NCBI GenBank assembly: GCA_016716885.1
Contig: JADJUV010000044.1
Location: 3,731 to 67,730, forward strand
From: Candidatus Trichofilum aggregatum
GTDB lineage: Bacteria > Chloroflexota > Anaerolineae > Promineifilales > Promineifilaceae
DNA: 64,000 nt
Direction of reading: 5' to 3'
In this document: positions 17,873 to 25,839 of the stretch, in pieces
How the letters are laid out: every line of letters starts with the position of its first letter
Position numbering within the stretch: position 1 is the first letter of the stretch
Made by a program: the position numbers and the translations under genes
The notes under the pieces: generated by a model
Database searches by the model: none
What the model saw: only the letters and a program-made list of their open reading frames with translations
Told to the model about the DNA's origin: nothing

Positions 17873-18868
17873 TTACTCGCGAATCACTCTATCGGCGGTT
17901 CGGAGTAGGTCATCTGAGAGAGTCAGATTAATGGCGGTGGCCGTTTTCAGATTAACAGTTAAGAAGAACTCGGCTGTTTCTACAGGCAAATTAGCTGGGG
18001 GTATACCAGAAAAGATTTGGTCGGCCAGGCGAGCGGCTTGTTGGCCTATTTCATTCAGCCGAAAGCTATATGAAACGAGCGCTCCTTGTTCAACCTGGCC
18101 ATCAGTTGGGGAACACAAAGGCAATTGGTGGGCGATGGCCGCGGCCGCGAACTCAGCGATGTGGGCGGCTACTAGACTATCTTGAGCCAAAAAAATGGCC
18201 TGGACATCTTCAGGAACGGTGGCAATGGCCCTGTTGATTTCAGATTCGGTGCTAACTTCTTGCGTGATCACTTCAACGCCCAAAAGGGTCGCGGCCGCGA
18301 GAACCGCATTCACCGAGGCCAGGGCGCTGGCATCTTGTTTGTTATAGGGCAAATAAATCTGCTTGATGTCTGGTGCCAGGCGCAACAACCATTGCAGCCT
18401 TTGCCCTTCACTCTGAGTGCCCAGGGCAACCCCCGTTACATTGCCCCCCGGCTGACTGGTGTCCATTACCACACCTGCGCCCAACGGGTCAGTCACCGGG
18501 GCAAATATGACGGGTATATCTGTGCCCAGGGTGGCCCGGTAGGCAGCCTGGGTAGCAGGTGTACTAATAGACAAAATCAAATCCACATCGGCCGCTACCA
18601 AATCCTCAGCCAGTTTATCTAAAGTTTCTATATCCGGGGGCGGACCGGCATAAATATAGGTCACTCGGCTTTCATCATAGCCTAGAGACACCAGCCCTGT
18701 TTGAAAGCTAAACCATACCGGTTCTAGTTGCGGTGATAGGTTGATGACGCCGATCACAATCGGTTTTGTCGCGCCATTAGCGGATTGACACCCTAACAGG
18801 GTCATTAGCGTGGAAAAAACGATAACCCACCAGAATCTGCGTGGGGGAAAATCGAAGAACCGGTTCAT
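17873..18868 (-). CDS. ABC-type substrate-binding lipoprotein (ABC_sub_bind family)
   Basis: A 331-residue lipoprotein. ATG 18868 gives MNRFFDFPPRRFWWVIVFST followed by lipobox LLGC, a normal lipoprotein start; the longer frame to 18979 adds residues with no signal character. The mature domain has the features of the ABC_sub_bind (TrpX/DUF534-like) family: IGVINLSPQLEPVWFSFQTGL, DLILSISTPATQAAYR, IPVIFAPVTDPLGAGVV, GGNVTGVALG. No permease or ATPase accompanies it. The next gene downstream, 18 bp away, is a sensor kinase, so a role as periplasmic-type sensor partner is more likely than import. Ligand unknown. Confidence 0.82.
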   Translation of the reverse strand: MNRFFDFPPRRFWWVIVFSTLMTLLGCQSANGATKPIVIGVINLSPQLEPVWFSFQTGLVSLGYDESRVTYIYAGPPPDIETLDKLAEDLVAADVDLILSISTPATQAAYRATLGTDIPVIFAPVTDPLGAGVVMDTSQPGGNVTGVALGTQSEGQRLQWLLRLAPDIKQIYLPYNKQDASALASVNAVLAAATLLGVEVITQEVSTESEINRAIATVPEDVQAIFLAQDSLVAAHIAEFAAAAIAHQLPLCSPTDGQVEQGALVSYSFRLNEIGQQAARLADQIFSGIPPANLPVETAEFFLTVNLKTATAINLTLSDDLLRTADRVIRE

Positions 18869-18972
18869 GACAACCTCCTGCACCCAGCTTAAGGAAACAA
18901 GCTTAACCGCTATTGGCTGTGACCCTACGGCTTCTGAACGAACTGTTGAGGCTTTGGGAAAACCCAGAGAAC

Positions 18973-19539
18973 TTACCACGATATTGCGTCCATTATCACC
19001 CCCATTGCATCAGGTTTCCGTCGTTCCCAGACGCCAAAATAATGCGCATGGGGATTGTTTTCGCTGACGGGAAAAGCTTCGCCCTCAATTTCTTGCCACT
19101 CGGTCCAATCAATCTCAGGGAAGGTGGCATCACCGGGAAACGGCTCGGCCAGGAGTGTCAGGTAGAGGCGGTCGGCCTGGGGGAGAAAGATGCGGTACAG
19201 ATCGGCCCCACCGAAGATGATGATTTCTTGGTGGGGGGCGTAAGCGGCCGCGGCCGCGAGCGCTTCTTCAACCGTATGCACAACGACACACCCTTCTGCC
19301 TGGTAACCCGTTTGGCGGGTCAAGACAATATTTAATCGCCCTGGCAAGGGGCGCCCAATAGATTCATGCGTTTTTCGCCCCATGATGAGCGCTTTGCCCA
19401 TCGTTAGCCGCTTTACACGAGGTAAATCACCTGGCAAGCGCCAGGGTAAACTATTCTCGTTGCCAATGACCCGATTAGCCGCCACCGCCGCAATCATGGC
19501 CATGGTGTAGGGGATTTTTTGTTGCCTGATAGGGTTCAT
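18973..19539 (-). CDS. folA: Dihydrofolate reductase
   Basis: A 188-residue dihydrofolate reductase, which reduces dihydrofolate with NADPH for thymidylate and purine synthesis. Seen: MIAAVAANRVIGNENSLPWRLPGDLPRVKRLTMGKALIMGRKT, with the catalytic acid in PGDL, GRPLPGRLNIVLTR, and the NADPH-binding IIIFGGADLY. Start: ATG 19539 has GGGAG at a good distance; an internal ATG at 19503 would give a more typical N-terminus and remains possible. Two overlapping GCGGCCGC copies (19244-19257) encode a run of five Ala. It is divergent from recA. Confidence 0.93.
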   Translation of the reverse strand: MNPIRQQKIPYTMAMIAAVAANRVIGNENSLPWRLPGDLPRVKRLTMGKALIMGRKTHESIGRPLPGRLNIVLTRQTGYQAEGCVVVHTVEEALAAAAAYAPHQEIIIFGGADLYRIFLPQADRLYLTLLAEPFPGDATFPEIDWTEWQEIEGEAFPVSENNPHAHYFGVWERRKPDAMGVIMDAISW

Positions 19540-19691
19540 CACCACTCCCTTTGGGGTAATTGTCTGTTAGCTGGCAAAGAGCCAGTGCCCCCATTGTACT
19601 TGATTGCCCTGGCAGACCAACGTCCAAATCGTATCACGCGCCTGATGGTAGATACGACAAAACCAATACTGAACAATCGTTCTAATCTCCC

Positions 19692-19720
19692 TTGACAATA
19701 CGGAACACCCGTGCTAAAAT
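19692..19720 (+). promoter_or_regulatory. Sigma-70 type promoter of recA
   Basis: TTGACA (19692-19697), a 17-base spacer and TAAAAT (19715-19720) form a near-consensus promoter about 95 bp upstream of the recA ATG. Confidence 0.8.
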
Positions 19721-19735
19721 TCCCCTCATTGTAGC

Positions 19736-19747
19736 GAACAAACGGTC
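19736..19747. promoter_or_regulatory. Possible LexA-type operator upstream of recA
   Basis: GAACAAACGGTC has the layout GAAC-N4-GTTC of the Gram-positive-type SOS box with one mismatch in the right half. It lies 15 bases after the -10 box, where a repressor would block initiation. One mismatch in eight makes this only a candidate; no LexA gene is in the window. Confidence 0.35.
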
Positions 19748-19813
19748 TAAATTTTTGTAGCACGAGTACCAACAGTTTATACCAGAATCCGCTTTACCAT
19801 ATGGAGGTTTTAC

Positions 19814-20872
19814 ATGGCTAAGGGTAGCAATGGGCGAGATGGCGCCTTAAAACAAACCATTGATACGTTGACTAAGAAATATGGGGAAGGAGCCATCATG
19901 CGCTTGGGGGATGCTCAAAACATGGTTGTGGAATCTATTCCCACGGGTTGCCTTTCTTTAGATATTTGTTTGGGGATAGGTGGTGTGCCCCGCGGCCGCG
20001 TCGTAGAAATCTACGGCCCCGAATCATCTGGTAAGACCACCCTCTGTCTTCACATCATCGCCGAAGCCCAAAAACTAGGTGGCCTTTGCGCGTTCGTAGA
20101 CATGGAACATGCCCTCGACCCTTCTTATGCGTACAAACTGGGGGTAGATGTAGAAAATCTTTATATTTCACAACCCGATACGGGTGAACAAGCCCTTGAG
20201 ATTGCCGAAGCCCTCATCCGCTCCGGCACCATGGATGTCGTCGTTGTAGACTCTGTGGCCGCTCTGGTTCCCCGCGCCGAAATCGAAGGCGAAATGGGTG
20301 ACAATCATCCTGGTTTACAGGCCCGCCTCATGTCTCAGGCCTTGCGTAAACTTTCCGGCATCATCAAACAAACCAACACCGTCACCATTTTCACGAACCA
20401 ACTGCGCCACAAGATCGGCATTATGTTTGGTAACCCGGAAACAACCAGCGGTGGTAATGCCCTCAAATTCTATGCTTCTGTTCGTTTGGATATTCGTTCC
20501 ATCCAGGCCATCAAAGCGGGCGGCGATGTCATCGGTAACCGCACTCGTGTTAAAGTCAAGAAAAACAAAGTCGCTCCCCCTTTCAAGGAGTGCGAATTTG
20601 ACATCATGTACAACCAGGGCATCTCTCGCAGTGGTGATGTCATCGACCTGGCCGTAACCATGAACATCGTGGACAAACGAGGTGCCTATTTCCGTTATAA
20701 CGATATGCTCTTAGGGCAAGGTCGTGAAAACGCCAAAACTTTCCTGGAAGAGAATGGCACCATTCTTCAGGAAGTTGAACAAATCATTCGCCAATCCATC
20801 GCTACCAATGCCTTCGTCCCTGATTCTGTCGTCGAAGATCGGTACGACGACGCAGAACTAGAATTGGCTTAA
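19814..20872 (+). CDS. recA: Recombinase RecA
   Basis: A 352-residue, full-length RecA, the strand-exchange ATPase of homologous recombination and SOS induction. Seen: Walker A GPESSGKTT near residue 71, the catalytic Glu in DMEHALDP, Walker B VVVVDSVAAL, loop 1 and 2 regions (EIEGEMGDNHPG and GGNALKFYASVR), and TIFTNQLRHKIG. A GGAGG ribosome-binding site lies 9 bases before the ATG. The single GCGGCCGC at 19992 encodes the Gly-Arg of PRGRVVEIYG. Preceded by a good promoter and possible SOS operator. Confidence 0.98.
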   Translation: MAKGSNGRDGALKQTIDTLTKKYGEGAIMRLGDAQNMVVESIPTGCLSLDICLGIGGVPRGRVVEIYGPESSGKTTLCLHIIAEAQKLGGLCAFVDMEHALDPSYAYKLGVDVENLYISQPDTGEQALEIAEALIRSGTMDVVVVDSVAALVPRAEIEGEMGDNHPGLQARLMSQALRKLSGIIKQTNTVTIFTNQLRHKIGIMFGNPETTSGGNALKFYASVRLDIRSIQAIKAGGDVIGNRTRVKVKKNKVAPPFKECEFDIMYNQGISRSGDVIDLAVTMNIVDKRGAYFRYNDMLLGQGRENAKTFLEENGTILQEVEQIIRQSIATNAFVPDSVVEDRYDDAELELA

Positions 20873-20927
20873 CAAGGGTAGCCTCGCCACCACCACGAAT
20901 CTGCTTTTCCCAGCTCTGCTCTGCTTA

Positions 20928-20962
20928 GACGCCCCAGGTGACATTTCGTTGCCTGGGGCGTC
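20928..20962. terminator. Hairpin downstream of recA
   Basis: A perfect 11-base-pair stem, GACGCCCCAGG with CCTGGGGCGTC, around a 13-base loop, 55 bp after the recA stop. There is no T-run afterwards, so it may be a weak or factor-dependent terminator. It lies in a 390-bp spacer with no gene; the right part holds the promoter of the next gene. Confidence 0.5.
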
Positions 20963-21116
20963 GATCTGCCCCAGGAACCCATTGTCGCGGGAGACTAGTC
21001 TCCGTACCAAGCTTTAAGTTGGTGGGGGCCACCCAAATGATTCTGAATATCTATAGCGGCAGTACCTCTGGTTTTGTGGAAATGTGAAAATTGGCACAAT
21101 TGCCCCCATTATTAAA

Positions 21117-21144
21117 TTGACACGCTTTTTTCACGGGCTATAAT
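21117..21144 (+). promoter_or_regulatory. Sigma-70 type promoter of the S1-domain gene
   Basis: Perfect consensus boxes TTGACA (21117-21122) and TATAAT (21139-21144) with a 16-base spacer, about 120 bp upstream of the ATG at 21263. Confidence 0.85.
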
Positions 21145-21262
21145 TGTCCTCTGCTAAATACGACCCATGTTTGGCTCCCCATCGGGTGATTACAAAACAA
21201 CAACGTTCACTACCCGCTGGTCGGGTGAGTCAAATGTGTGAATTGAAAAGAGGAGAATAGCC

Positions 21263-22051
21263 ATGAGTGATGAATTAACGCCCACCGCTGAGTTGACAAC
21301 GGCCCCTGCAACTCCCCAAAGCATCGGCGATCTCAAGCGGAAGATGCAACTCACAGGCACCGTAAAACGGGTTGAGTTGTACGGAGCGTTTGTAGACTTA
21401 GGCATTGGGACAGATGCAATCTTGCATATCTCACAGATAGGGCAAGATCGTGTTAACCGGGTGTCTGATGTTTTGAAAGAAGGGCAATCAGTTGAGGTTT
21501 GGGTAGATCGCGTCAATCCAGCGCAGAACCAGGTTATCCTGACGATGGTTGAGCCTGTCGGTGTCGAATGGGGCGATCTGGAAGAAGGAGAAGTTTACGC
21601 CGGCAAGGTGATTCGGCTGGAAAATTTTTGGCGCCTTTGTAGACATTGGCGCGGAGAAAGAAGGGTTGGTCCATATCAGTGAATTGAGTCACGATTATGT
21701 AAAACATCCTTCTGAAGCTGTGCGTGTAGGTGATGAAGTCAGTGTCAAGGTGCTGAATTTCAGCAAGCGGAAACGGCGCATCAACCTGAGTGTTAAAGCA
21801 TTGCTGGAGAAACCGGTTGTGGAAGCACCCGCACGTTCTCTTCACGGTTGAAGAACCGCCAGGAATATTATGAAGAAGTTGAAGAGCCGGAAGAAGAGCC
21901 TTTGACAGCTATGGAAATGGCTTTCCGCTCCGCTCTGGGTGACAATTATCAGGGTAGCAAGGGCAAAAAAGGCCAGAAGAAGAACAACTTCCGGCACAAG
22001 ACTCGTTCGCAGCAGGATGAAATTCTTAACCGTACCCTGCGACACGGATAA
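21263..22051 (+). CDS. S1-domain RNA-binding protein, two frameshifts in the sequence
   Basis: A protein of about 262 residues with two S1 RNA-binding domains once two shifts are corrected. Domain 1 (about residues 30-95): TGTVKRVELYGAFVDLGIGTDAILHISQIG. The frame then leaves at an extra T in the T5 run 21626-21630; removing it gives RLENFGAFVDIGAEKEGLVHISELS, the second S1 domain, up to KRKRRINLSVKALL. A second, compensating missing base near 21836-21841 returns to the first frame for an acidic and basic tail (EEVEEPEEEP, then KGKKGQKKN). It has a near-perfect promoter and GAGGAG box. Probably related to S1-like proteins of Chloroflexota; the exact RNA target is unknown. Confidence 0.82.
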
Positions 22052-22075
22052 AAGTTTACTAACCCCCAAAAAACG

Positions 22076-22098
22076 AAAAGGCGCATAACGCGCCTTTT
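22076..22098. terminator. Bidirectional rho-independent terminator
   Basis: AAAAGGCGC and GCGCCTTTT form a 9-bp stem with a 5-base loop, followed by further T residues on the plus strand and preceded by A-rich sequence, so it can serve both the S1 gene and the convergent moeA. Confidence 0.88.
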
Positions 22099-22180
22099 TA
22101 TTTTGGCGGTCAGGGGGGTTGGTGCTTTGCTGCGACCAACGGCTAAGGCAACAAAATTTAAGCCAGGGCCGCTTCGCCGT

Positions 22181-23437
22181 TTAAAATACAGTTTCCGGCC
22201 AATCAAGCATAAGCGCCACTAGTTGTTCTCCCTGGGCAACGTGTTGCACCCCTTCAGGCACAATAACCAGGGCATTGGCTTGTACCAATGAGGTCATCAT
22301 ATGAGAACCTTGTTGGCCGGTTGTCCGTGCGGTGTAGGCATCACCGGTTCGTTGTACGATGGCTCGCAAGTAACTTTCGCGGCCATCGGAGTGAATCTCT
22401 TCTTGCATGATGACGTTGACCTGCGGCCGCGCTAACTGCTGCTTTCCCCCCATCTTCAAAATAGCTGGCCGGGCAAATCGCTCAAAAGACACCATGGCCG
22501 AGACTGGGTTACCCGGTAATCCCAGGTAAGGGACACCCTTATAACGCCCATAAGCCAGGGGTTTGCCGGGTCTCATGCGCACGCGCCAGAAGCCAATGGC
22601 CCCTTCTTCTTCCAAAACTGCTTTCACCACATCATAGGCCCCCACCGACACGCCAGCCGAGCTAATGAACAAATCCACGCCCGCATCCAGACCGGCCTGA
22701 AGTTTGGCCCGGACATCAGCTTCGGTATCACGGGCTACTCCCAATGATACGGGAATTGCCCCCAGGGCCATGACCTGAGCCTGTTGGGCGTAGCCGTTGC
22801 TGTTGCGGATTTTGCCTGGTTGCAAGGCTTCATCGACGGCGATGAGTTCGTCACCAGTCGCCAGGATGCCGACCCGCGGCCGCATGATGACCTTCACCTG
22901 GCTTACCCCTAGCGAGGCCAGAACCCCGATCTCTTGCGGCCGCAACATGTGGCCTGCTTCTAACACAACCTGTCCCGCCTGCACATCTTCACCGGGCCAG
23001 CGCACATAATCCCCGGTTTGCACGGCCCGACGAATTTGAACGGTGGTGAGTTGCGGCCGCGCCTTGTCCCGCCAGGCTTCGTTCGTATCTTCCACCGGGA
23101 TGACCGCATCAGCCCCCGGGGGTAGGGGCGCACCCGTCATAATGCGGGCGGCCGTGCCGGGGATGATGGTGATATCGGCAACTGCGCCGGCGGCAATATC
23201 CCCAATGACGCGCAATTCTACCGGACGATCATTCGTGGCCGATTGGCTATCGCTGGCTTGCAGGGTGTAACCATCCATGGAAGAGTTGGCGAAGGGGGGC
23301 AGACTGTCGTGGGCGGTAACTGGCTCGGCCAGCACCCGGCCCAAAGCCTCTAACAAGGGTACGGTTTCGGCGGGTAGTTCGGTGATGCCCGCCAGCACGG
23401 CTTCCAGGGCTTCGGCAACGGTGAGGTACTCGTTCAT
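22181..23437 (-). CDS. moeA: Molybdopterin molybdenumtransferase MoeA
   Basis: A 418-residue MoeA, which inserts molybdate into adenylylated molybdopterin. Seen: N-terminal EALGRVLAEPVTAHDSLPPFANSSMDGY, MTGAPLPPGADAVIPVEDT, the MoCF-like domain with GILATGDELI and SSAGVSVGAYDVVK, and GLPGNPVSAMVSFE. I use ATG 23437, which overlaps the HD hydrolase stop as ATGA; the longer frame to 23512 lies inside that gene. A functional link exists with the molybdenum hydroxylase genes at 44.7-50.6 kb, which need this cofactor. Four GCGGCCGC sites here all encode Arg-Pro. Confidence 0.95.
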   Translation of the reverse strand: MNEYLTVAEALEAVLAGITELPAETVPLLEALGRVLAEPVTAHDSLPPFANSSMDGYTLQASDSQSATNDRPVELRVIGDIAAGAVADITIIPGTAARIMTGAPLPPGADAVIPVEDTNEAWRDKARPQLTTVQIRRAVQTGDYVRWPGEDVQAGQVVLEAGHMLRPQEIGVLASLGVSQVKVIMRPRVGILATGDELIAVDEALQPGKIRNSNGYAQQAQVMALGAIPVSLGVARDTEADVRAKLQAGLDAGVDLFISSAGVSVGAYDVVKAVLEEEGAIGFWRVRMRPGKPLAYGRYKGVPYLGLPGNPVSAMVSFERFARPAILKMGGKQQLARPQVNVIMQEEIHSDGRESYLRAIVQRTGDAYTARTTGQQGSHMMTSLVQANALVIVPEGVQHVAQGEQLVALMLDWPETVF

Positions 23438-24027
23438 GCTAAGGAACCATCCAATTTGAGGGTCGCGGCCGCGTCCTGCATCGCTACCAGCACATTGTCC
23501 ACATGTTGCCACAGGTCCAACTGCCCGGCAAAACAGACCCGGCTGAAGTCGGCGGTGACCTGCTCAACGTGCTCACGATCCACCCCAGCGGCAAAGGCCC
23601 GGTTTTTCCACTTCTTCCGCACCGAACTCAATTCCACTTCGCGAATGTCTTTAGAGGGACGCACCAGCGTTGAGGCGATGATGAGGCCAGTAATTTCGTC
23701 ACAGGCCAGCAGGGCAAAATCCACCGGTTTTTCGCGCTCTATGCCGGTACCTTCGGTGTAGTGAGAGAGGATAATACGAATCGTCTCTTCATCCCAACCC
23801 CGTTCGCGCAAAATAACGGAGCCAGCGATGGGATGACGGTCCAGGTCGGGATGAATTTCCCAGTCGAAGTCATGCAAAAGGCCAATGGTTTGCCAGGCAT
23901 CGGCATCCGCCTGTAAATGAAGGGCGTACCAGCGCATGGCTGCGGATACGGCCAGCATGTGCCGGCGCAGACCTTCATCTTGGACAAACTCACAAACCAG
24001 GTTCCAGGCGTCGTTGGTGGTTTTCAT
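23434..24027 (-). CDS. HD-domain phosphohydrolase
   Basis: A 197-residue HD-superfamily protein. Metal-binding pattern: HMLAVSAAMRWYA (first His), GLLHDFDWEIHPDLDRHP (the HD pair), and a later D in LLACDEITGL. This matches small HDIG-type predicted hydrolases, often fused to or near nucleotide metabolism genes; the substrate is unknown. ATG 24027 begins MKTTNDAWNLVCEFV; a longer frame up to 24084 is unlikely because it includes the spacer hairpin. Overlaps moeA by 4 bp (ATGA), so the two are translationally coupled. Confidence 0.85.
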   Translation of the reverse strand: MKTTNDAWNLVCEFVQDEGLRRHMLAVSAAMRWYALHLQADADAWQTIGLLHDFDWEIHPDLDRHPIAGSVILRERGWDEETIRIILSHYTEGTGIEREKPVDFALLACDEITGLIIASTLVRPSKDIREVELSSVRKKWKNRAFAAGVDREHVEQVTADFSRVCFAGQLDLWQHVDNVLVAMQDAAATLKLDGSLA

Positions 24028-24047
24028 GGCGAGAGGAGGCGAGATAA

Positions 24048-24088
24048 TAGATTGACGCTGGCTCATAAAAATGGCTAGCGTCAATCTA
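24048..24088. repeat. Hairpin between ricT and the HD hydrolase
   Basis: Arms TAGATTGACGCTGGC (24048-24062) and GCTAGCGTCAATCTA (24074-24088) pair with one mismatch around an 11-base loop. It occupies most of the 68-bp spacer inside an apparent operon; it could limit read-through or protect the transcript. Confidence 0.65.
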
Positions 24089-24095
24089 TCATGAT

Positions 24096-25061
24096 TTAGG
24101 ACGATATTTCAGCAGTGGGGGGAACGTCAGGTGCGGCTTCATCCAGGGTGGCGTCGGTTTGGGGCGCTCGTTTGGCCCCGCAAGTGCAACCGCCCCCTTC
24201 TTGTTTAGAACAGCCCGCGGCCGCTTTCTTTTCCAGCGCTTCTAACTCTTCTAGCGGCTCAATTTCTTCTCGTGATACTTCGATCCAATCCACATCCTGC
24301 CCTTCTAGCTCTACTAAAACGGCATCTTTCAGCGGCCGCACATCTTTGACAATGCCGATACCATGAGGCGTGCCGATCCGTTTGTTCTTTTTGGGCAAGG
24401 ATTTACGCGCGGCCACGTACTGTTCATATTCATAAACAAGACAGCAACGTAAGCGGCCGCACATGCCGGTAATCTCCTGGGGACTCAAGGAAATACCCTG
24501 TTCCTTGGCCATGCGGATAGATACCGGGCTGAATTCGGTCAGGAAGGTGGAACAACAACGGGGTTGACCACAAGCCCCAAACCCGCCCAACATCTTAGCC
24601 ACATCGCGTGGGCCAATAAGTTGTAGCTCCACACGGGCACGGGTAGCCCGATTCATAGACGCTTGCAGAGGGTTCAAGTCCAGCTTCTTGTTCTCGGTGG
24701 TGAAGTAGATGATGAGCCAGCTCCCGTCGAAGCTGTATTCGGCTTTGACGAACTTGATCTCTTTCAACCCTTGTTTGTGGGCCGTTTCTCGGCAGAGGAT
24801 GAGCGCACTTAGCTCTTTCTCCTGCCACACCTGGCGCATCACCAGATCACGGGGTGTAGCCAGCCGCTCAATGGGGCGCATCCCTTTCCTTTTGAGGGAT
24901 GGATCGGGTTCAACATAGTCAATAACCTGGCCCAATTGGCGGCCGCGTTTGGTCTCCACAATAACCTGATCCCCAGGACGTACATCCTTTACCTGACCAG
25001 TCTTAAAATGGTATAGCTTTCCCAACTGTTGAAAGCGGATACCCACGACATCATTTGTCAT
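24096..25061 (-). CDS. ricT: PSP1-domain regulator RicT (YaaT-like)
   Basis: A 321-residue protein of the PSP1/RicT family, which in Bacillus belongs to an Fe-S-containing complex affecting RNase Y. The conserved core is MTNDVVGIRFQQLGKLYHF, then LIIYFTTENKKLDLNPL, RVELQLIGPRDVAKMLGGFG, and two Cys clusters CGQPRCC and CGRLRCC that match the Fe-S ligands of the family. The C-terminal extension adds a third Cys-rich stretch (GCSKQEGGGCTCGAKRA), which is unusual. Starts at ATG 25061. Likely first gene of ricT-HD-moeA. Confidence 0.92.
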   Translation of the reverse strand: MTNDVVGIRFQQLGKLYHFKTGQVKDVRPGDQVIVETKRGRQLGQVIDYVEPDPSLKRKGMRPIERLATPRDLVMRQVWQEKELSALILCRETAHKQGLKEIKFVKAEYSFDGSWLIIYFTTENKKLDLNPLQASMNRATRARVELQLIGPRDVAKMLGGFGACGQPRCCSTFLTEFSPVSIRMAKEQGISLSPQEITGMCGRLRCCLVYEYEQYVAARKSLPKKNKRIGTPHGIGIVKDVRPLKDAVLVELEGQDVDWIEVSREEIEPLEELEALEKKAAAGCSKQEGGGCTCGAKRAPQTDATLDEAAPDVPPTAEISS

Positions 25062-25247
25062 AAATTACTCCGATACGGTTCGCTGGTTGCGGCTACCGTA
25101 AGGTGAAAATGCTCACATTTGTTGTAGGTGATAAGACCCACTTAACATTAAGAATAATGTCTAATAGGTCAATGGATTATGTAATTGTACCGTGAAATAG
25201 GGTGAGAAAACGAATTGAGGCAAAATCCGGTGGCTTACTGCCTACGG

Positions 25248-25748
25248 CTAACTACCAGCCGCCAGGGACTGACCCCGTAAAGGCATGATGAAATACATCC
25301 CTTTGTCATCATCCCCCCGGTTGACGGGAACGGCGGCAAAACCCATCCGTAGCTTTAGCTGATAGTTAGCCACATTACGGCTGTCGCTGTGGGAGCGCAC
25401 CTGATAACAGCCCAACTCTCTGGCCCGGCGAATAGCATATTCTTGTAATGCCTGCCCCATCCCCTGGCGGCGTTGGCTTTTTTTGACGCCAAAACCGATG
25501 ATTTTGGCTTCAATGAGCCAGGCCCCGTTGATGTGCAGAGGGGCACAATCAGCTTCCGGGCCAATGGGCTGAAGGTAAAACATAAGGAAACCTACAACCT
25601 GGTTTTCCTGCAAAGCGATCAGAAAATAGCGGGGGAATTGGTCGAAATGCTCGTTGAAGACCCAGCGAGTTTGCGCCTCGCTGTCTACACAGGCCACAAA
25701 TTCGGACCAACGGGGATGTGTGGGGAGCCATTCTTCGATGGTGTACAT
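25248..25748 (-). CDS. GNAT-family N-acetyltransferase
   Basis: A 166-residue acetyltransferase of the GNAT fold. Visible: NQVVGFLMFYLQ (beta 4), the acetyl-CoA-binding loop KKSQRRQGMGQALQEYAIRRA (Q/RxxGxG/A), and NVANYQLKLRMGFAAVPV near the end. Substrate unknown. Stands alone between ricT and an exporter operon. Confidence 0.85.
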   Translation of the reverse strand: MYTIEEWLPTHPRWSEFVACVDSEAQTRWVFNEHFDQFPRYFLIALQENQVVGFLMFYLQPIGPEADCAPLHINGAWLIEAKIIGFGVKKSQRRQGMGQALQEYAIRRARELGCYQVRSHSDSRNVANYQLKLRMGFAAVPVNRGDDDKGMYFIMPLRGQSLAAGS

Positions 25749-25769
25749 AGTTGGAGTGGGGGACTAAGA

Positions 25770-25820
25770 GATTAAGAGATTGAGAGACTGGTTATGAGCC
25801 AATCTCTCAGTCTCTTAATC
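25770..25820. repeat. Inverted repeat upstream of the acetyltransferase
   Basis: GATTAAGAGATTGAGAGACT (25770-25789) and AATCTCTCAGTCTCTTAATC (25801-25820) pair with two mismatches that would be wobble pairs in RNA. They are made of the same gagattaa/gagactaa words as the repeat at 1151-1190. It lies after the end of the ABC-2 permease gene transcript region and could terminate there. Confidence 0.7.
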
Positions 25821-25839
25821 TCTCAATCACCCTCTTTTA

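Noticed and set aside
21263..22051. Programmed frameshifting in the S1 gene
   Set aside because: Two shifts of opposite sign within 210 bp, one in a T5 run, are better explained by sequence errors; no slippery heptamer with a downstream structure was evident.
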